Positions 1-9,219 of a stretch of DNA of 64,000 bases are shown one piece after another. The position numbers and the translations under genes are program-made. The notes beneath the pieces were generated by a model. It made no database searches. It was not told the origin of the DNA and saw only the letters and a program-made list of their open reading frames with translations. The stretch spans positions 62,001-126,000 of the forward strand of contig NZ_JADBEL010000003.1 of NCBI RefSeq assembly GCF_014873855.1, in the 5' to 3' direction. This stretch comes from Sporosarcina limicola. GTDB taxonomy: Bacteria; Bacillota; Bacilli; Bacillales_A; Planococcaceae. The first letter of the stretch is position 1; the number at the start of each line of letters is the position of its first letter.

Positions 1-672
1 AAACATATCACGCGTGTTATGCGGATGACTGTCGATGATGAAGTCATTGTCGTTTCCAATGGCGAGGCATTTACTTCTGCAATTACTGAAATGCTTTCTG
101 ATGGTGTCGTTATCCAACGGGATGAAAGTCCCTTGCCGGCCAATGAAATGTCTATAAGGGTGACAATCGCTTGCGGGCTTCCAAAGGGTGATAAACTCGA
201 TTTGATTGTCCAAAAGGGGACCGAACTGGGTATGGCTGGAATTATTCCATTTGAGGCAGAAAGGTCTATCGTCAAATGGGATGAAAAAAAAGGCGTTAAG
301 AAAGTGGAACGACTTCGCAAAATCGCTAAAGAGGCTGCGGAGCAATGCCATCGTACAATCATTCCAGAAGTGGAATTCCCATTGTCTTTCAAGCAACTGA
401 TGGAGAAATCGACTTACTATGATGTCATTCTTGTTGCTGATGAAGAAGATGCAAAGAGTGGGGAGCCGCATCGAATTGCTGACCGACTCAAAACCGTGTA
501 TCCTAAACAAAAGGTACTTGTTGTTTTTGGCCCAGAAGGTGGACTATCGAGGAATGAAGCCGAAATTCTTTGCACAGGAGGATTTCTTCCGATGGCATTA
601 GGTCCGCGTATCCTTCGGACAGAAACAGCGCCTTTGTATTTATTGTCCGCTATGTCTTACGAATTTGAATGA
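1..672 (+). CDS. rsmE: 16S rRNA (uracil-1498-N3)-methyltransferase, 5' partial
   Basis: RsmE uses S-adenosylmethionine to methylate N3 of U1498 in 16S rRNA. The reading frame is open from the first base, so the N-terminal PUA-like part (about 20-30 residues) lies outside the window. The SPOUT trefoil-knot signature is at the C-terminus: FGPEGGLSRNE followed by LGPRILRTETA, the SAM-binding loop. The stop overlaps the extended frame of mtaB, the usual rsmE-mtaB arrangement downstream of dnaJ-prmA in Bacillales. The family call is firm; only the start is missing. Confidence 0.95.
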   Translation, partial: KHITRVMRMTVDDEVIVVSNGEAFTSAITEMLSDGVVIQRDESPLPANEMSIRVTIACGLPKGDKLDLIVQKGTELGMAGIIPFEAERSIVKWDEKKGVKKVERLRKIAKEAAEQCHRTIIPEVEFPLSFKQLMEKSTYYDVILVADEEDAKSGEPHRIADRLKTVYPKQKVLVVFGPEGGLSRNEAEILCTGGFLPMALGPRILRTETAPLYLLSAMSYEFE

Positions 673-688
673 AAGAGGTGAGCAGCCC

Positions 689-2023
689 GTGTCTTCCGTC
701 GCTTTCCATACGTTAGGCTGCAAAGTGAATCATTACGAAACCGAGGCGATCTGGCAACTTTTTAAAGAAGCTGGATATGACCGTGAAGATTTCGAAAAGA
801 ATTCAGATGTCTACGTTATCAATACATGCACTGTAACAAATACTGGAGATAAGAAAAGCCGTCAAGTCATTCGTCGGGCCGTCCGGAAAAATCCGGACGC
901 GGTAATTTGTGTAACAGGTTGTTACGCACAAACATCCCCTGCTGAAATTATGGCAATTCCCGGAGTGGATATCGTCGTTGGGACACAGGATAGGACAAAA
1001 TTACTTGGTCTTATCGATGAATTCCGAACAGAACGCCAACCAATTAACGCCGTCCGCAATATTATGAAAAACAGAGTATATGAGGAACTCGACGTGCCTG
1101 CTTTCACAGATCGTACGAGAGCTTCTTTGAAAATCCAAGAAGGATGCAATAACTTCTGCACGTTTTGCATCATTCCATGGGCACGTGGGCTTATGCGATC
1201 ACGTGATCCGCAAGAAGTCATTCGACAAGCACAACAGCTTGTCGGTGCGGGCTATCTCGAAATCGTACTAACAGGTATCCATACTGGCGGTTACGGTGAA
1301 GATTTGAAAGACTATAATCTTGCACGTCTGCTTCGTGATCTCGAGCAAGTAAAAGGGTTGAAACGGCTTCGCATCAGTTCGATTGAAGCAAGCCAGTTGA
1401 CGGATGAAGTGATTGATGTTCTCCGTAATTCATCGACCATTGTGCGTCATCTACATATTCCGATTCAATCCGGCTCGAATACAGTGCTCAAGCGGATGCG
1501 TCGTAAGTATACGATGGAGTTTTTTGCTGATCGTCTGGACAGATTACGTGAAGCTTTGCCTCAACTTGCGATTACATCGGATGTCATCGTCGGGTTCCCA
1601 GGCGAGACGGAAGAGGAATTCATGGAGACATATAATTTCATCAAAGAACAGGGATTTTCCGAATTGCATGTCTTTCCATATTCGAAACGGACGGGAACGC
1701 CTGCTGCTAGAATGGGAGACCAAGTCGATGAAGCAGTGAAAAATGAGCGTGTTCACCGCTTGATTGAATTGAATGATCAGTTGGCAAAACAATATGCGTT
1801 TTCATTTGAAGATGAAGTGCTTGAAATGATTCCTGAGGAGAAATATAAGCTTGATTCGGAAAGCGGCCTTTATGAAGGCTATACAGATAACTATCTGAAA
1901 GTCGTCCTTCCAGCCGATACATCAATGGTGGGTAAGATTGTCCGTGTTAAAATCACAAAAGCCGGTTATCCGTACAATGAAGGGCAATTTATTCGTATTG
2001 TAGAAGAAGAGCTTACTATTTAA
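689..2023 (+). CDS. mtaB: tRNA t6A37 methylthiotransferase MtaB
   Basis: This radical-SAM enzyme converts t6A37 to ms2t6A37 in ANN-decoding tRNAs. The 444-residue product has the three usual parts: an N-terminal UPF0004 domain beginning HTLGCKVNHYE with further cysteines (NTCTVT, VTGCYAQ) for the auxiliary 4Fe-4S cluster, a radical-SAM core with CNNFCTFC, and a C-terminal TRAM domain. I chose the GTG at 689 because AAAGAGGTG lies about 8 nt upstream and the protein then starts at the conserved fold; an ATG at 665 overlaps the rsmE stop and has no ribosome binding site. A terminator follows. Confidence 0.95.
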   Translation: MSSVAFHTLGCKVNHYETEAIWQLFKEAGYDREDFEKNSDVYVINTCTVTNTGDKKSRQVIRRAVRKNPDAVICVTGCYAQTSPAEIMAIPGVDIVVGTQDRTKLLGLIDEFRTERQPINAVRNIMKNRVYEELDVPAFTDRTRASLKIQEGCNNFCTFCIIPWARGLMRSRDPQEVIRQAQQLVGAGYLEIVLTGIHTGGYGEDLKDYNLARLLRDLEQVKGLKRLRISSIEASQLTDEVIDVLRNSSTIVRHLHIPIQSGSNTVLKRMRRKYTMEFFADRLDRLREALPQLAITSDVIVGFPGETEEEFMETYNFIKEQGFSELHVFPYSKRTGTPAARMGDQVDEAVKNERVHRLIELNDQLAKQYAFSFEDEVLEMIPEEKYKLDSESGLYEGYTDNYLKVVLPADTSMVGKIVRVKITKAGYPYNEGQFIRIVEEELTI

Positions 2024-2044
2024 AAATCAGGTAGTATTGGTGAG

Positions 2045-2081
2045 GCTGTTTCATTCCTAAAATGGGTGAAACAGCTTTTTT
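2045..2081 (+). terminator. Rho-independent terminator after mtaB
   Basis: A 9-bp inverted repeat (GCTGTTTCA / TGAAACAGC) with a 12-nt loop is followed directly by six T residues. It closes the rsmE-mtaB transcript. Confidence 0.85.
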
Positions 2082-2146
2082 CGTGCTTTAACGAAAGTTT
2101 CTTGGTATGATACGAGATGTACGTACAACTCTGAGGAGGAATTTGA

Positions 2147-2818
2147 ATGAATAAGAATTATGCAAACACAATTGATCATACATTATTGAAAGCGGATGCA
2201 AAAAGGGTAGAGATCGTTACACTTTGTGAAGAGGCACGTGAATACACTTTTGCATCTGTTTGCGTAAATCCGACTTGGGTCAAAACAGCTGCGACTGCGC
2301 TTGAAGGATCGTCTGTGAAAGTTTGTACAGTCATCGGTTTCCCTCTTGGTGCATCGACTTCTGAAGTGAAAGTATTTGAAACGGAAGATGCAATTAGAAA
2401 TGGTGCTGGTGAAATTGACATGGTCATCAATATAGGTGCTCTACGGGCCGGCGAAGATGCGATTGTGAAGAAGGAAATTGAAGCGGTTGTTGCTGCGGCA
2501 AAAGGGAAAGCGCTTGTAAAAGTAATCATAGAAGCATCTCTTTTGACGGATAAAGAAAAAAGAACGGCTTGTGAGCTTTCAGTACTCGCGGGCGCTGATT
2601 TTGTAAAAACATCAACAGGTTTTTCAACAGGTGGTGCAACAGTAGAAGATGTGAAGCTAATGAGAGCAGTCGTCGGACCTGAAAAAGGAGTCAAAGCATC
2701 GGGTGGTGTTCGAAGTTTCGAAGATTTGAAAAAAATGATTGATGCGGGAGCTACACGAGTTGGCGCTAGTTCAAGTGTTCAGATCATGCAAGGGCTTCAG
2801 TCGGATTCAAACTATTAA
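2147..2818 (+). CDS. deoC: Deoxyribose-phosphate aldolase
   Basis: DeoC cleaves 2-deoxy-D-ribose 5-phosphate to glyceraldehyde 3-phosphate and acetaldehyde in deoxynucleoside catabolism. At 223 residues it has standard length. The class I aldolase lysines are visible in [10 protein letters not shown] and in [10 protein letters not shown], the latter carrying the Schiff-base lysine; the KASGGVRS phosphate-binding loop follows. The ATG has a good GAGGAGG site. An extended -10 (TGG-TATGAT, 2103-2111) upstream suggests its own promoter. It stands alone here, without the deoR-nupC-pdp neighbours it has in B. subtilis. Confidence 0.96.
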   Translation: MNKNYANTIDHTLLKADAKRVEIVTLCEEAREYTFASVCVNPTWVKTAATALEGSSVKVCTVIGFPLGASTSEVKVFETEDAIRNGAGEIDMVINIGALRAGEDAIVKKEIEAVVAAAKGKALVKVIIEASLLTDKEKRTACELSVLAGADFVKTSTGFSTGGATVEDVKLMRAVVGPEKGVKASGGVRSFEDLKKMIDAGATRVGASSSVQIMQGLQSDSNY

Positions 2819-2833
2819 TTTGGAAGATTTATA

Positions 2834-2862
2834 TTGACCGCGTAATAATTATGCGGTATAAT
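2834..2862 (+). promoter_or_regulatory. Sigma-A promoter of rpsU
   Basis: TTGACC at 2834-2839, a 17-nt spacer and a perfect TATAAT at 2857-2862 lie 60 nt upstream of rpsU. The spacer holds an imperfect palindrome (CCGC...GCGG around ATAATTAT), which could be incidental. Confidence 0.75.
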
Positions 2863-2922
2863 TTTTTAGTACATGGCACTTGGTCGTGTTCCGAAGTGTG
2901 TTTGGAGGGAGGGACAAGAGAT

Positions 2923-3096
2923 ATGACGAAAACTGTTGTTCGTAAAAACGAATCGCTTGAAGAAGCTCTTCGCCGCTTCAAACGTACTGTATCCAAAAGT
3001 GGAACAATACAAGAGGTAAGAAAGCGCGAGTTTTATGATAAACCAAGCGTAAAACGTAAGAAAAAGTCTATAGAAGCAAGGAAACGTAAATTCTAA
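2923..3096 (+). CDS. rpsU: 30S ribosomal protein S21
   Basis: S21 is a small basic protein of the 30S platform near the anti-Shine-Dalgarno end of 16S rRNA. The 57-residue product has the family signature [13 protein letters not shown] and a very basic tail ([15 protein letters not shown]). The ATG at 2923 is chosen because GGAGGGAGG sits 10 nt upstream and the length then matches the family; the longer frame from 2851 would add 24 unrelated residues. In B. subtilis rpsU is followed by yqeY, which is absent here and replaced by the repeat array. Confidence 0.97.
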   Translation: MTKTVVRKNESLEEALRRFKRTVSKSGTIQEVRKREFYDKPSVKRKKKSIEARKRKF

Positions 3097-3144
3097 TTTT
3101 CTGTAGTCATGAGTTCGAAACTTGTAGTCAATTTAAACTTTGGT

Positions 3145-3187
3145 AAACCAGTAAACCCTTTTATGGGTTTTCTGGTTTATTTGTTTT
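3145..3187 (+). terminator. Terminator after rpsU
   Basis: A two-step stem, AAACCAG-t-AAACCC paired with GGGTTT-t-CTGGTTT around a 6-nt loop, is followed by a T-rich tail. It separates rpsU from the repeat array. Confidence 0.8.
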
Positions 3188-3249
3188 ATAAGGAAACAAT
3201 AAATTCTTGGCCCGTAGATGACCTGTGAAAGCGATTGAGGTTAATCGTA

Positions 3250-3760
3250 CGCCCATCAATCTTTCGCCCAAGCGACCAATCCGCACATAGAAGCGACCAA
3301 TCTTTCGCCCAAGCGACCAATCCGCATATAGATGCGACCAATCCTCCGCCCAAGCGACCAATCTTTCGCCCAAGCGACCAATCCGCACATAGAAGCGATC
3401 AATCTTTCGCCCAAGCGACCAATCCGCACATAGAAGCGATCAATCCTTCGCCCAAGCGACCAATTCGCACATAGAAGCGACCAATCTTTCGCCCAAGCGA
3501 CCAATCCGCACATAGAAGCGACCAATCTTTCGCTCAAGCGACCAATCCGCACATAGAAGCGACCAATCTTTCGCCCAAGCGACCAATCCGCATATAGATG
3601 CGACCAATCCTCCGCCCAAGCGACCAATTCGCACATAGATGCGACCAATCTTTCGCTCAAGCGACCAATCCGCACATAGAAGCGACTAATCTTTCGCTCA
3701 AGCGACCAATTCGCACATAGAAGCGACCAATCCTTCGCCCAAGCGACCAATCTTTCACTC
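3250..3760. repeat. Phased tandem repeat array, 25 alternating 20/21-bp units
   Basis: The array is built from two unit types sharing the core AAGCGACCAATC. Type A (21 bp) ends CGCACATAG and type B (20 bp) ends TTTCGCCC. I count about 11 A and 14 B units, mostly alternating, which gives a 41-bp higher-order period; B units are doubled near the left end and at the right end. Units differ by a few substitutions, so it is an old array. No spacers separate units, so it is not a CRISPR. It fills most of the roughly 800 bp between rpsU and nfeD, where no gene is visible. The minus strand is stop-free throughout because 41 is not a multiple of 3 and every phase happens to be open. Confidence 0.95.
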
Positions 3761-3826
3761 AAGGTTGTCGATGTCGCTGGAAGAGTCCACGGCAAAATGA
3801 AAAGGATGAAACAATTTTCATAGAAA

Positions 3827-3854
3827 TGAAACTTTCGCGCATTTGGAACGTATA
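3827..3854 (+). promoter_or_regulatory. Sigma-W promoter of the nfeD-floA operon
   Basis: TGAAAC (3827-3832), exactly 16 nt, then CGTATA (3849-3854) matches the extracytoplasmic-function sigma-W consensus TGAAAC-N16-CGTA. It lies 45 nt upstream of nfeD. The equivalent B. subtilis operon (yqeZ-floA-yqfB) is a known sigma-W target, so context and motif agree. Confidence 0.85.
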
Positions 3855-3898
3855 AAGAGATATACTTGATTGTGGATAGAGAGAGAGGTGAAATTCAA

Positions 3899-5245
3899 AT
3901 GCCTAAAATGATTGGTAGACTACTCCTTATCATTTTATTCGTTTCGGTGGCTGCGCTTCCTTTCGCTGAAACTGAAACTAGAGCTTCAGCGAATAAAATA
4001 TATCGTGTTCCGATGATTGATACGATTGAAAAAGGGCTTCATGCTTTTTTAAAGCGATCATTCGATGAAGCGGAAAATGCGGGAGCTGAAGTGATTTTTC
4101 TCGAAATCAATACACCGGGTGGATTTATCGATGCGGCGAGCGATATCGCAAAGTTAATGGATGAGACGTCGCAAAAGATCAAGATTATTGCGTACATCAA
4201 CGACGATGCACTTTCTGCGGGCGCGTTCCTTGCTTTACATGCCGATAAAATTTACATGTCCCCTCGTGGACGAATCGGTGCAGCGGCAGCGATTGTCTCT
4301 TCAGGCAATGCGGCGGCAGAAAAAGCGACGAGTGCATGGATAGCAGCAATGAAAAATGCAGCCGAATCCTCCGGACGTAAAATCATCTACGCAGAAGCAA
4401 TGGCAAACGGAGAGACTGAACTGCCAGAATACGGGCTAGGTAAAGGTGAGTTGTTAACGCTTACTGCGAGTGAGGCCTTAAAAGTCCGCTATAGCGATGG
4501 GACTGTCACATCTTTCAAAGAACTACTTAAAGAAACAGGTTATGAAAATGCCGAAGTTGTTTCTACGACTGAAACAATCTCCGAGAGTATCGCGCGCTTC
4601 GTCACACATCCGATTGTCGTTCCAATTCTCTTATCGGTTGCAGGACTTGGACTTGTGTTGGAATTGTATTCACCGGGATTTGGTGTTCCTGGTTCAATGG
4701 GTGTTACAGCATTGGTGCTATTTTTCTACGGGCATCTTGTAGCGGGCCTTGCGGGTTATGAGACGATTATCCTTTTTGGCATCGGGGTTGTTTTAATTAT
4801 TGCGGAGTTCTTCTTGCCCGGCGGTATAGCGGGAGTCATAGGGTCGCTCGCAATTTTTGGTAGTATCATTATGGCGGGCGGCAATCCGATGTATATGGCG
4901 ATTTCAGTCCTTATCGCGGTTGCTATCGTCATTATAGGGATGGTGATCATTATGAAGTTTTTCGGAAAAAAATTACATTTATTAAACAAAGTTGTTTTGA
5001 TGGACACAACGGATACGGAAAGTGGTTATGTTTCCAATGTGAATCGGGTAGAACTTCTTGGTCGCATGGCCAAAACGTCCACTCCACTTAGACCATCTGG
5101 CGCAATTGAACTTGATAAGGAACGAATCGATGTTGTTTCTGAAGGAAGTTACATCGACAAAGGAAAAAGTGTTATGATTGTGAAGGTCGAAGGTTCCCGG
5201 ATTGTAGTCAGGGAAACAGAAGAAAAGGGGGAAATTGAATCATGA
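3899..5245 (+). CDS. yqeZ: NfeD-family membrane serine protease (ClpP class)
   Basis: This 448-residue long-form NfeD has a signal peptide (about residues 5-25), an extracellular ClpP-like protease domain with EINTPGG and the nucleophile motif SAGA (Ser about 106), four or five transmembrane segments (about 230-350) and a cytoplasmic OB-fold tail. NfeD proteins work with flotillins in membrane organisation and envelope stress. The ATG at 3899 follows GAGAGGTGA at good spacing; an upstream in-frame ATG at 3866 has none and falls close to the promoter. It overlaps floA by 4 nt (ATGA), so the two are translationally coupled. Confidence 0.92.
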   Translation: MPKMIGRLLLIILFVSVAALPFAETETRASANKIYRVPMIDTIEKGLHAFLKRSFDEAENAGAEVIFLEINTPGGFIDAASDIAKLMDETSQKIKIIAYINDDALSAGAFLALHADKIYMSPRGRIGAAAAIVSSGNAAAEKATSAWIAAMKNAAESSGRKIIYAEAMANGETELPEYGLGKGELLTLTASEALKVRYSDGTVTSFKELLKETGYENAEVVSTTETISESIARFVTHPIVVPILLSVAGLGLVLELYSPGFGVPGSMGVTALVLFFYGHLVAGLAGYETIILFGIGVVLIIAEFFLPGGIAGVIGSLAIFGSIIMAGGNPMYMAISVLIAVAIVIIGMVIIMKFFGKKLHLLNKVVLMDTTDTESGYVSNVNRVELLGRMAKTSTPLRPSGAIELDKERIDVVSEGSYIDKGKSVMIVKVEGSRIVVRETEEKGEIES

Positions 5246-6255
5246 ATGAACTTTTAGGTGCAGGAGGCACTATTGGAATCATTGTAATTGCATTTGTTGC
5301 AATACTCATTTTGTCAGTATTTTTCACACTCGTTCCTGTAACACTATGGATTTCTGCTATGGCAGCGGGCGTACGGGTGAGCATCTTTACACTAATCGGT
5401 ATGCGTCTACGTCGCGTTATCCCAAGTCGAGTTGTCAATCCGCTCATCAAAGCACATAAAGCTGGATTAGATATCGGGATTAACCAGCTTGAAAGCCATT
5501 ACCTGGCAGGTGGGAATGTAGACCGTGTTGTCAACGCCCTGATTGCTGCGCATCGTGCAAACATTGAACTTACATTCGAACGTGGTGCGGCCATAGATCT
5601 TGCTGGACGTGACGTATTAGAAGCGGTTCAAATGTCCGTTAACCCGAAAGTTATCGAAACACCGTTTATTGCCGGTGTAGCGATGAATGGGATTGAAGTG
5701 AAAGCGAAAGCACGTATTACAGTACGTGCAAACATCGATCGCCTTGTTGGGGGAGCTGGTGAAGAAACAATTGTTGCACGTGTTGGTGAGGGGATTATCT
5801 CTACAATCGGTTCTTCTATCAATCACGCGAAAGTGTTGGAGAATCCAGATATGATTTCCCAAACTGTCCTAGCAAAAGGACTTGATTCTGGAACGGCGTT
5901 TGAAATTCTATCAATTGATATTGCTGACGTTGATATCGGCAAAAATATCGGAGCAGAACTACAAACTGAACAAGCACAAGCTGATAAAAACATCGCTCAA
6001 GCGAAAGCAGAAGAACGTCGTGCGATGGCTGTTGCAAGCGAACAAGAAATGAAGGCGAAAGTAGAAGAAATGCGTGCGAAAGTTGTTAGCGCTGAAGCGG
6101 AAGTTCCGCTTGCGATGGCTGAAGCTCTCCGCACAGGTAATATTGGTGTTATGGATTATATGAATTATAAAAATATCCAAGCCGATACAGGAATGCGCGA
6201 CTCCATTAGCAAAGTCGGTGGAGATCAGCATTTGACGGACGATAAAAAAGACTGA
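5242..6255 (+). CDS. floA: Flotillin-like protein FloA
   Basis: FloA is a bacterial flotillin that scaffolds lipid microdomains. The 337-residue product has an N-terminal hydrophobic hairpin (about residues 10-50), an SPFH/band-7-like domain (about 60-230) and an alanine- and glutamate-rich coiled coil containing [19 protein letters not shown]. Length and sequence order match B. subtilis FloA (YqfA). It is the second gene of the sigma-W operon, coupled to nfeD by an ATGA overlap, and probably co-transcribed with the next gene. Confidence 0.96.
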   Translation: MNELLGAGGTIGIIVIAFVAILILSVFFTLVPVTLWISAMAAGVRVSIFTLIGMRLRRVIPSRVVNPLIKAHKAGLDIGINQLESHYLAGGNVDRVVNALIAAHRANIELTFERGAAIDLAGRDVLEAVQMSVNPKVIETPFIAGVAMNGIEVKAKARITVRANIDRLVGGAGEETIVARVGEGIISTIGSSINHAKVLENPDMISQTVLAKGLDSGTAFEILSIDIADVDIGKNIGAELQTEQAQADKNIAQAKAEERRAMAVASEQEMKAKVEEMRAKVVSAEAEVPLAMAEALRTGNIGVMDYMNYKNIQADTGMRDSISKVGGDQHLTDDKKD

Positions 6256-6293
6256 AATCTGTGAAGTCAATTCCCGGAAAGGGGATGAAGTGA

Positions 6294-6773
6294 ATGGGAA
6301 TGGAACAACTCATTCCATTGATCATCATGATTATTGTCGGTACGTTATTCAGGGGGAAGGGGAAAAAAGAAGCCCCGCCAAAAGGACAACCCAAGCCTTT
6401 CACGGCAACAAATCCTGAATCGAATGATCCTGTCAGAAAATTGAAAGAAATGTCTAAACAAATGTACCGTGAATTGCAAAAAGAATTACATCCTGAAACG
6501 AGTGAACCACCAAGTAGGCAAACGCCGCAAGTGGTAACTCCAGCGGAAATTACCGCACCAAGACCTGCACGAACAGATACGGTTAGGGCATCGATTAACG
6601 ACCGTGATCGGGTACCGAAGGAACGACATCGTGGCCGTCTTGCGACTCACGGTGGATCACGTGAACCGGTTTCAAACGTTAATACGCACGACTTGATACC
6701 GAAAAACAGACAAGATCTGCTGAAAGGCATCGTTTTCTCCGAAATTTTTGGTCCACCAAAATCAAAGCGATAA
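6294..6773 (+). CDS. Small membrane-anchored protein at the yqfB position
   Basis: I do not recognise the family. The 159-residue product has one N-terminal transmembrane segment (about residues 4-18) followed by a long, hydrophilic, proline- and arginine-rich and probably disordered cytoplasmic part. The C-terminal stretch (NRQDLLKGIVFSEIFGPP) looks like a conserved short helix that could be a docking motif. A ribosome site (AAAGGGG) precedes the ATG. It sits 38 nt after floA, the place of yqfB in B. subtilis, so it is likely the third gene of the sigma-W operon and a possible partner of FloA or NfeD (inference). Confidence 0.7.
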   Translation: MGMEQLIPLIIMIIVGTLFRGKGKKEAPPKGQPKPFTATNPESNDPVRKLKEMSKQMYRELQKELHPETSEPPSRQTPQVVTPAEITAPRPARTDTVRASINDRDRVPKERHRGRLATHGGSREPVSNVNTHDLIPKNRQDLLKGIVFSEIFGPPKSKR

Positions 6774-6802
6774 TCATTGACCCTCTGTCCATTTCATACG
6801 AT
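6774..6802 (+). promoter_or_regulatory. Candidate sigma-E promoter for yqfC-yqfD
   Basis: CATACGAT at 6795-6802 matches the sigma-E -10 consensus CATACAnT at 7 of 8 positions, with a weak TCATT 16 nt upstream. The predicted start would fall near 6809, just at the ribosome binding site of yqfC, giving an extremely short leader. yqfC and yqfD are sporulation genes under sigma-E in B. subtilis. The -35 is poor. Confidence 0.4.
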
Positions 6803-6823
6803 ATGGATAGGGGGGTTTGTTTT

Positions 6824-7081
6824 TTGAAAAAATTATTTTCTATGAGTTCGTCGATAATGATTGAAGATTATTCTTCAATACAACTTAATGGTCCTTATGA
6901 ACTTCTGAAATTAGGTCCTAATTCTGTAGTGATTAAAAGTGGCGAGTACATTATTGAGGCGGCGGGAGAAGATTTGATAGTGAATACACTTTCGGATGAA
7001 GTGGCTGTATTCACTTTTACGTCCATTACATCGTTGAACATGAAGCTACGTGAGCAAGATGGAGCATTCCATGATAGGTAA
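6824..7081 (+). CDS. yqfC: Sporulation protein YqfC
   Basis: YqfC is a small conserved sporulation protein of unknown mechanism, made in the mother cell and always paired with yqfD. The 85-residue product has the beta-rich family pattern (IQLNGPYELLKLGPNSVVIKSGEY) with no membrane segment. I chose the TTG at 6824 because AGGGGGG (6809-6815) is spaced 8 nt from it; an ATG at 6803 would lie upstream of that site. It overlaps yqfD by 11 nt. Confidence 0.8.
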   Translation: MKKLFSMSSSIMIEDYSSIQLNGPYELLKLGPNSVVIKSGEYIIEAAGEDLIVNTLSDEVAVFTFTSITSLNMKLREQDGAFHDR

Positions 7082-8180
7082 ACGGTATGGCATCAAGATT
7101 TCAGGTGGAGGGGATCTTCCTGGATTTCTTTCTAAACTTGCTGTAACAGGGACGAAAATAACAGCAATATCTATTATGGATGGTGTAGCACATTTCAGAA
7201 CGGATAAGAAAGGTGTTGCCCAAATCCGCCGCCACCGAAGACGTTATCGATTGAAGACGAATATAACGATTATCAGTTCTGAAGAAAATGCAGGAGGGAT
7301 TCTTTCCTCTTACCGTTTTTTAATAGCGTGTATTATCCCGTTCATCGCTTCATTTTTCCTGTGGACCGTAGAAGTCGAATCAGATATGCCGGAAATCGTT
7401 GAAAGGATTGAAGGAAAGCTTGAAAAGTCCTCTATTATCCCATTCAAACCCATTGCTTTCATTCCAGATGAAGGAGAAATCCGGCGTGATCTCATGCTTG
7501 ATGAGCCCGCTTTGTCTTGGGTTAGAATCAGAAGGGTGGGGGCAACGCTTACAATCATCCCTATGCTGTCTCCACCATCTACGAATACTACTAAAGTTGA
7601 TGGCCCTCCATCTGACCTGGTGGCGCGTACAGGAGGTGTCATAACTCGTTTCGAGTTGGAAAAGGGGGAACGGGTTAGCCGTGTTCATCAAACAGTGAAA
7701 GAGGGAGACGTGCTTGCTACTGGCACCTTAGAGCAAGGCGATAAAACTGCGGTTGTTGGGGCGGACGGATCGGTTTACGCGGATTATTGGATTGAATATG
7801 CGTTCAACTTGCCGAAAAAAATTAATTTTCAAACACAAGGCGAAGAAATCGTGGCGTACACTTTCCATCCTCCTTGGCAGAGGAATAATGAAAAATCAAA
7901 AAACAACAATGAAAAAGAGTGGTTACCGTGGCCTCTTATCACTTCGGAACGACATGTGAAAGAAATAGCAGGGCAGTTTGAATTAGCGGAAGGGATGGAA
8001 CAGACCACTCTAATTCCACTATTAAAATACAAACTATTGTCAGAAACTTTTTCAAAAGCAATTATTCGAGATGAACAAATTTTGCACGTAACATACGATA
8101 ATGATAAAGTTAGTGGGACTATATTGTTTCTCATCAATGATGATATTGCTATCAAAAGACCGATACCCCAAGGAGACTGA
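7071..8180 (+). CDS. yqfD: Sporulation membrane protein YqfD
   Basis: YqfD (369 residues) begins with a predicted DNA/RNA-binding-like beta domain, has a single transmembrane segment at about residues 80-100 (FLIACIIPFIASFFLW), and a large extracytoplasmic part. The family is needed for efficient sporulation in B. subtilis and is found only in endospore formers. The ATG at 7071 lies inside the end of yqfC and follows GGAG. It supports the view that this organism sporulates. Confidence 0.88.
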   Translation: MIGKRYGIKISGGGDLPGFLSKLAVTGTKITAISIMDGVAHFRTDKKGVAQIRRHRRRYRLKTNITIISSEENAGGILSSYRFLIACIIPFIASFFLWTVEVESDMPEIVERIEGKLEKSSIIPFKPIAFIPDEGEIRRDLMLDEPALSWVRIRRVGATLTIIPMLSPPSTNTTKVDGPPSDLVARTGGVITRFELEKGERVSRVHQTVKEGDVLATGTLEQGDKTAVVGADGSVYADYWIEYAFNLPKKINFQTQGEEIVAYTFHPPWQRNNEKSKNNNEKEWLPWPLITSERHVKEIAGQFELAEGMEQTTLIPLLKYKLLSETFSKAIIRDEQILHVTYDNDKVSGTILFLINDDIAIKRPIPQGD

Positions 8181-8185
8181 AACTA

Positions 8186-9148
8186 TTGGATGAACAATTG
8201 ATGCAACTGCAAATTGAAAACCCAAACGAGGCAATCATGCTTCTTGGGATTTCCGATCAAAACATGAAATTGATTGAAGACGAACTAGACATTACAATTT
8301 TGACAAGAGGCGAAACTATTTCGCTTAGTGGTGAAGAAGAAAATAGAAATTCCGCTAAACTTCTTTTGGAGCAATTGCTAAAAGTGATACGTAAAGGTAT
8401 TAACATCAACCAACGCGATGTCTCGACCGCTATTGAGATGGTGAAAAGCGGCACAATTGACTATTTTTCCGAACTGTATGACGTCGAAATTGCTAGAAAT
8501 ACAAAAGGGAAAGCAATTCGTGCAAAGACGATTGGTCAGCGGGAATATGTCCATGCAATTCGTACGAAGGATCTCGTTTTCTGTATCGGCCCAGCGGGTA
8601 CAGGAAAGACCTATTTGGCAGTTGTCCTTGCTGTACAGGCGATGAAGAACGGTTCTGCGAAACGAATCGTTCTCACACGTCCAGCAGTTGAGGCTGGAGA
8701 GAGTCTGGGATTCCTTCCAGGTGATCTAAAGGAAAAGGTTGATCCTTACTTGCGTCCATTATACGATGCTCTTCATGATGTTCTCGGAGTAGAACAGACA
8801 GAACGACTTATGGAGAGAGGCGTCATTGAAATCGCTCCTCTTGCGTATATGAGGGGACGCACGCTTGATGATGCTTTCGTCATTCTCGATGAGGCTCAGA
8901 ACACGACGAAGGCGCAGATGAAAATGTTTTTAACTCGACTAGGCTTTGGGTCTAAAATGGTCATTACGGGTGATAAGACACAAATTGATTTACCAAAAGG
9001 AATTGCATCGGGTTTAATTGCGATAGAAACCACATTGAACAAGGTTAGCGATATTTGCTTCCAATACCTGGAACAAGGTGATGTTGTCCGCCACCCGCTC
9101 GTTGCAAAGATTATTGAAGCTTACGAACAGGAGGAGCAGTCATCTTAA
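8186..9148 (+). CDS. phoH: PhoH-family ATPase
   Basis: This 320-residue PhoH-like NTPase resembles the helicase half of superfamily 1. Walker A is GPAGTGKT (residues 135-142) and Walker B is FVILDEAQN; an N-terminal KH-like segment comes first. PhoH proteins are linked to RNA metabolism and are nearly always next to ybeY, as here with pgpH between. The start is TTG at 8186 with AAGGAG 10 nt upstream, only 5 nt after yqfD. Confidence 0.94.
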   Translation: MDEQLMQLQIENPNEAIMLLGISDQNMKLIEDELDITILTRGETISLSGEEENRNSAKLLLEQLLKVIRKGININQRDVSTAIEMVKSGTIDYFSELYDVEIARNTKGKAIRAKTIGQREYVHAIRTKDLVFCIGPAGTGKTYLAVVLAVQAMKNGSAKRIVLTRPAVEAGESLGFLPGDLKEKVDPYLRPLYDALHDVLGVEQTERLMERGVIEIAPLAYMRGRTLDDAFVILDEAQNTTKAQMKMFLTRLGFGSKMVITGDKTQIDLPKGIASGLIAIETTLNKVSDICFQYLEQGDVVRHPLVAKIIEAYEQEEQSS

Positions 9149-9219
9149 ATTGACTGTTCATTGACTAAATGTATTTGCAACCGTTCTAAAAGAGAAAAAG
9201 AGATGGGGGGCATATTTCA

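Noticed and set aside
2176..2694. 172-codon minus-strand frame inside deoC
   Set aside because: Antisense shadow with no ribosome site; deoC is unambiguous.
2851..2922. N-terminal extension of rpsU
   Set aside because: It would add 24 residues unlike any S21; the strong ribosome site points to the ATG at 2923.
3250..3760. CRISPR array
   Set aside because: Units are contiguous with no unique spacers, and no cas genes are present in the window.
3256..3795. Long minus-strand open frame (179 codons) across the repeat array with a 41-residue repeat
   Set aside because: The 41-bp period is not a multiple of 3, so the frame reads the same DNA in three phases in turn. It has a TTG start without a ribosome site and strange tryptophan-rich composition; open by accident.
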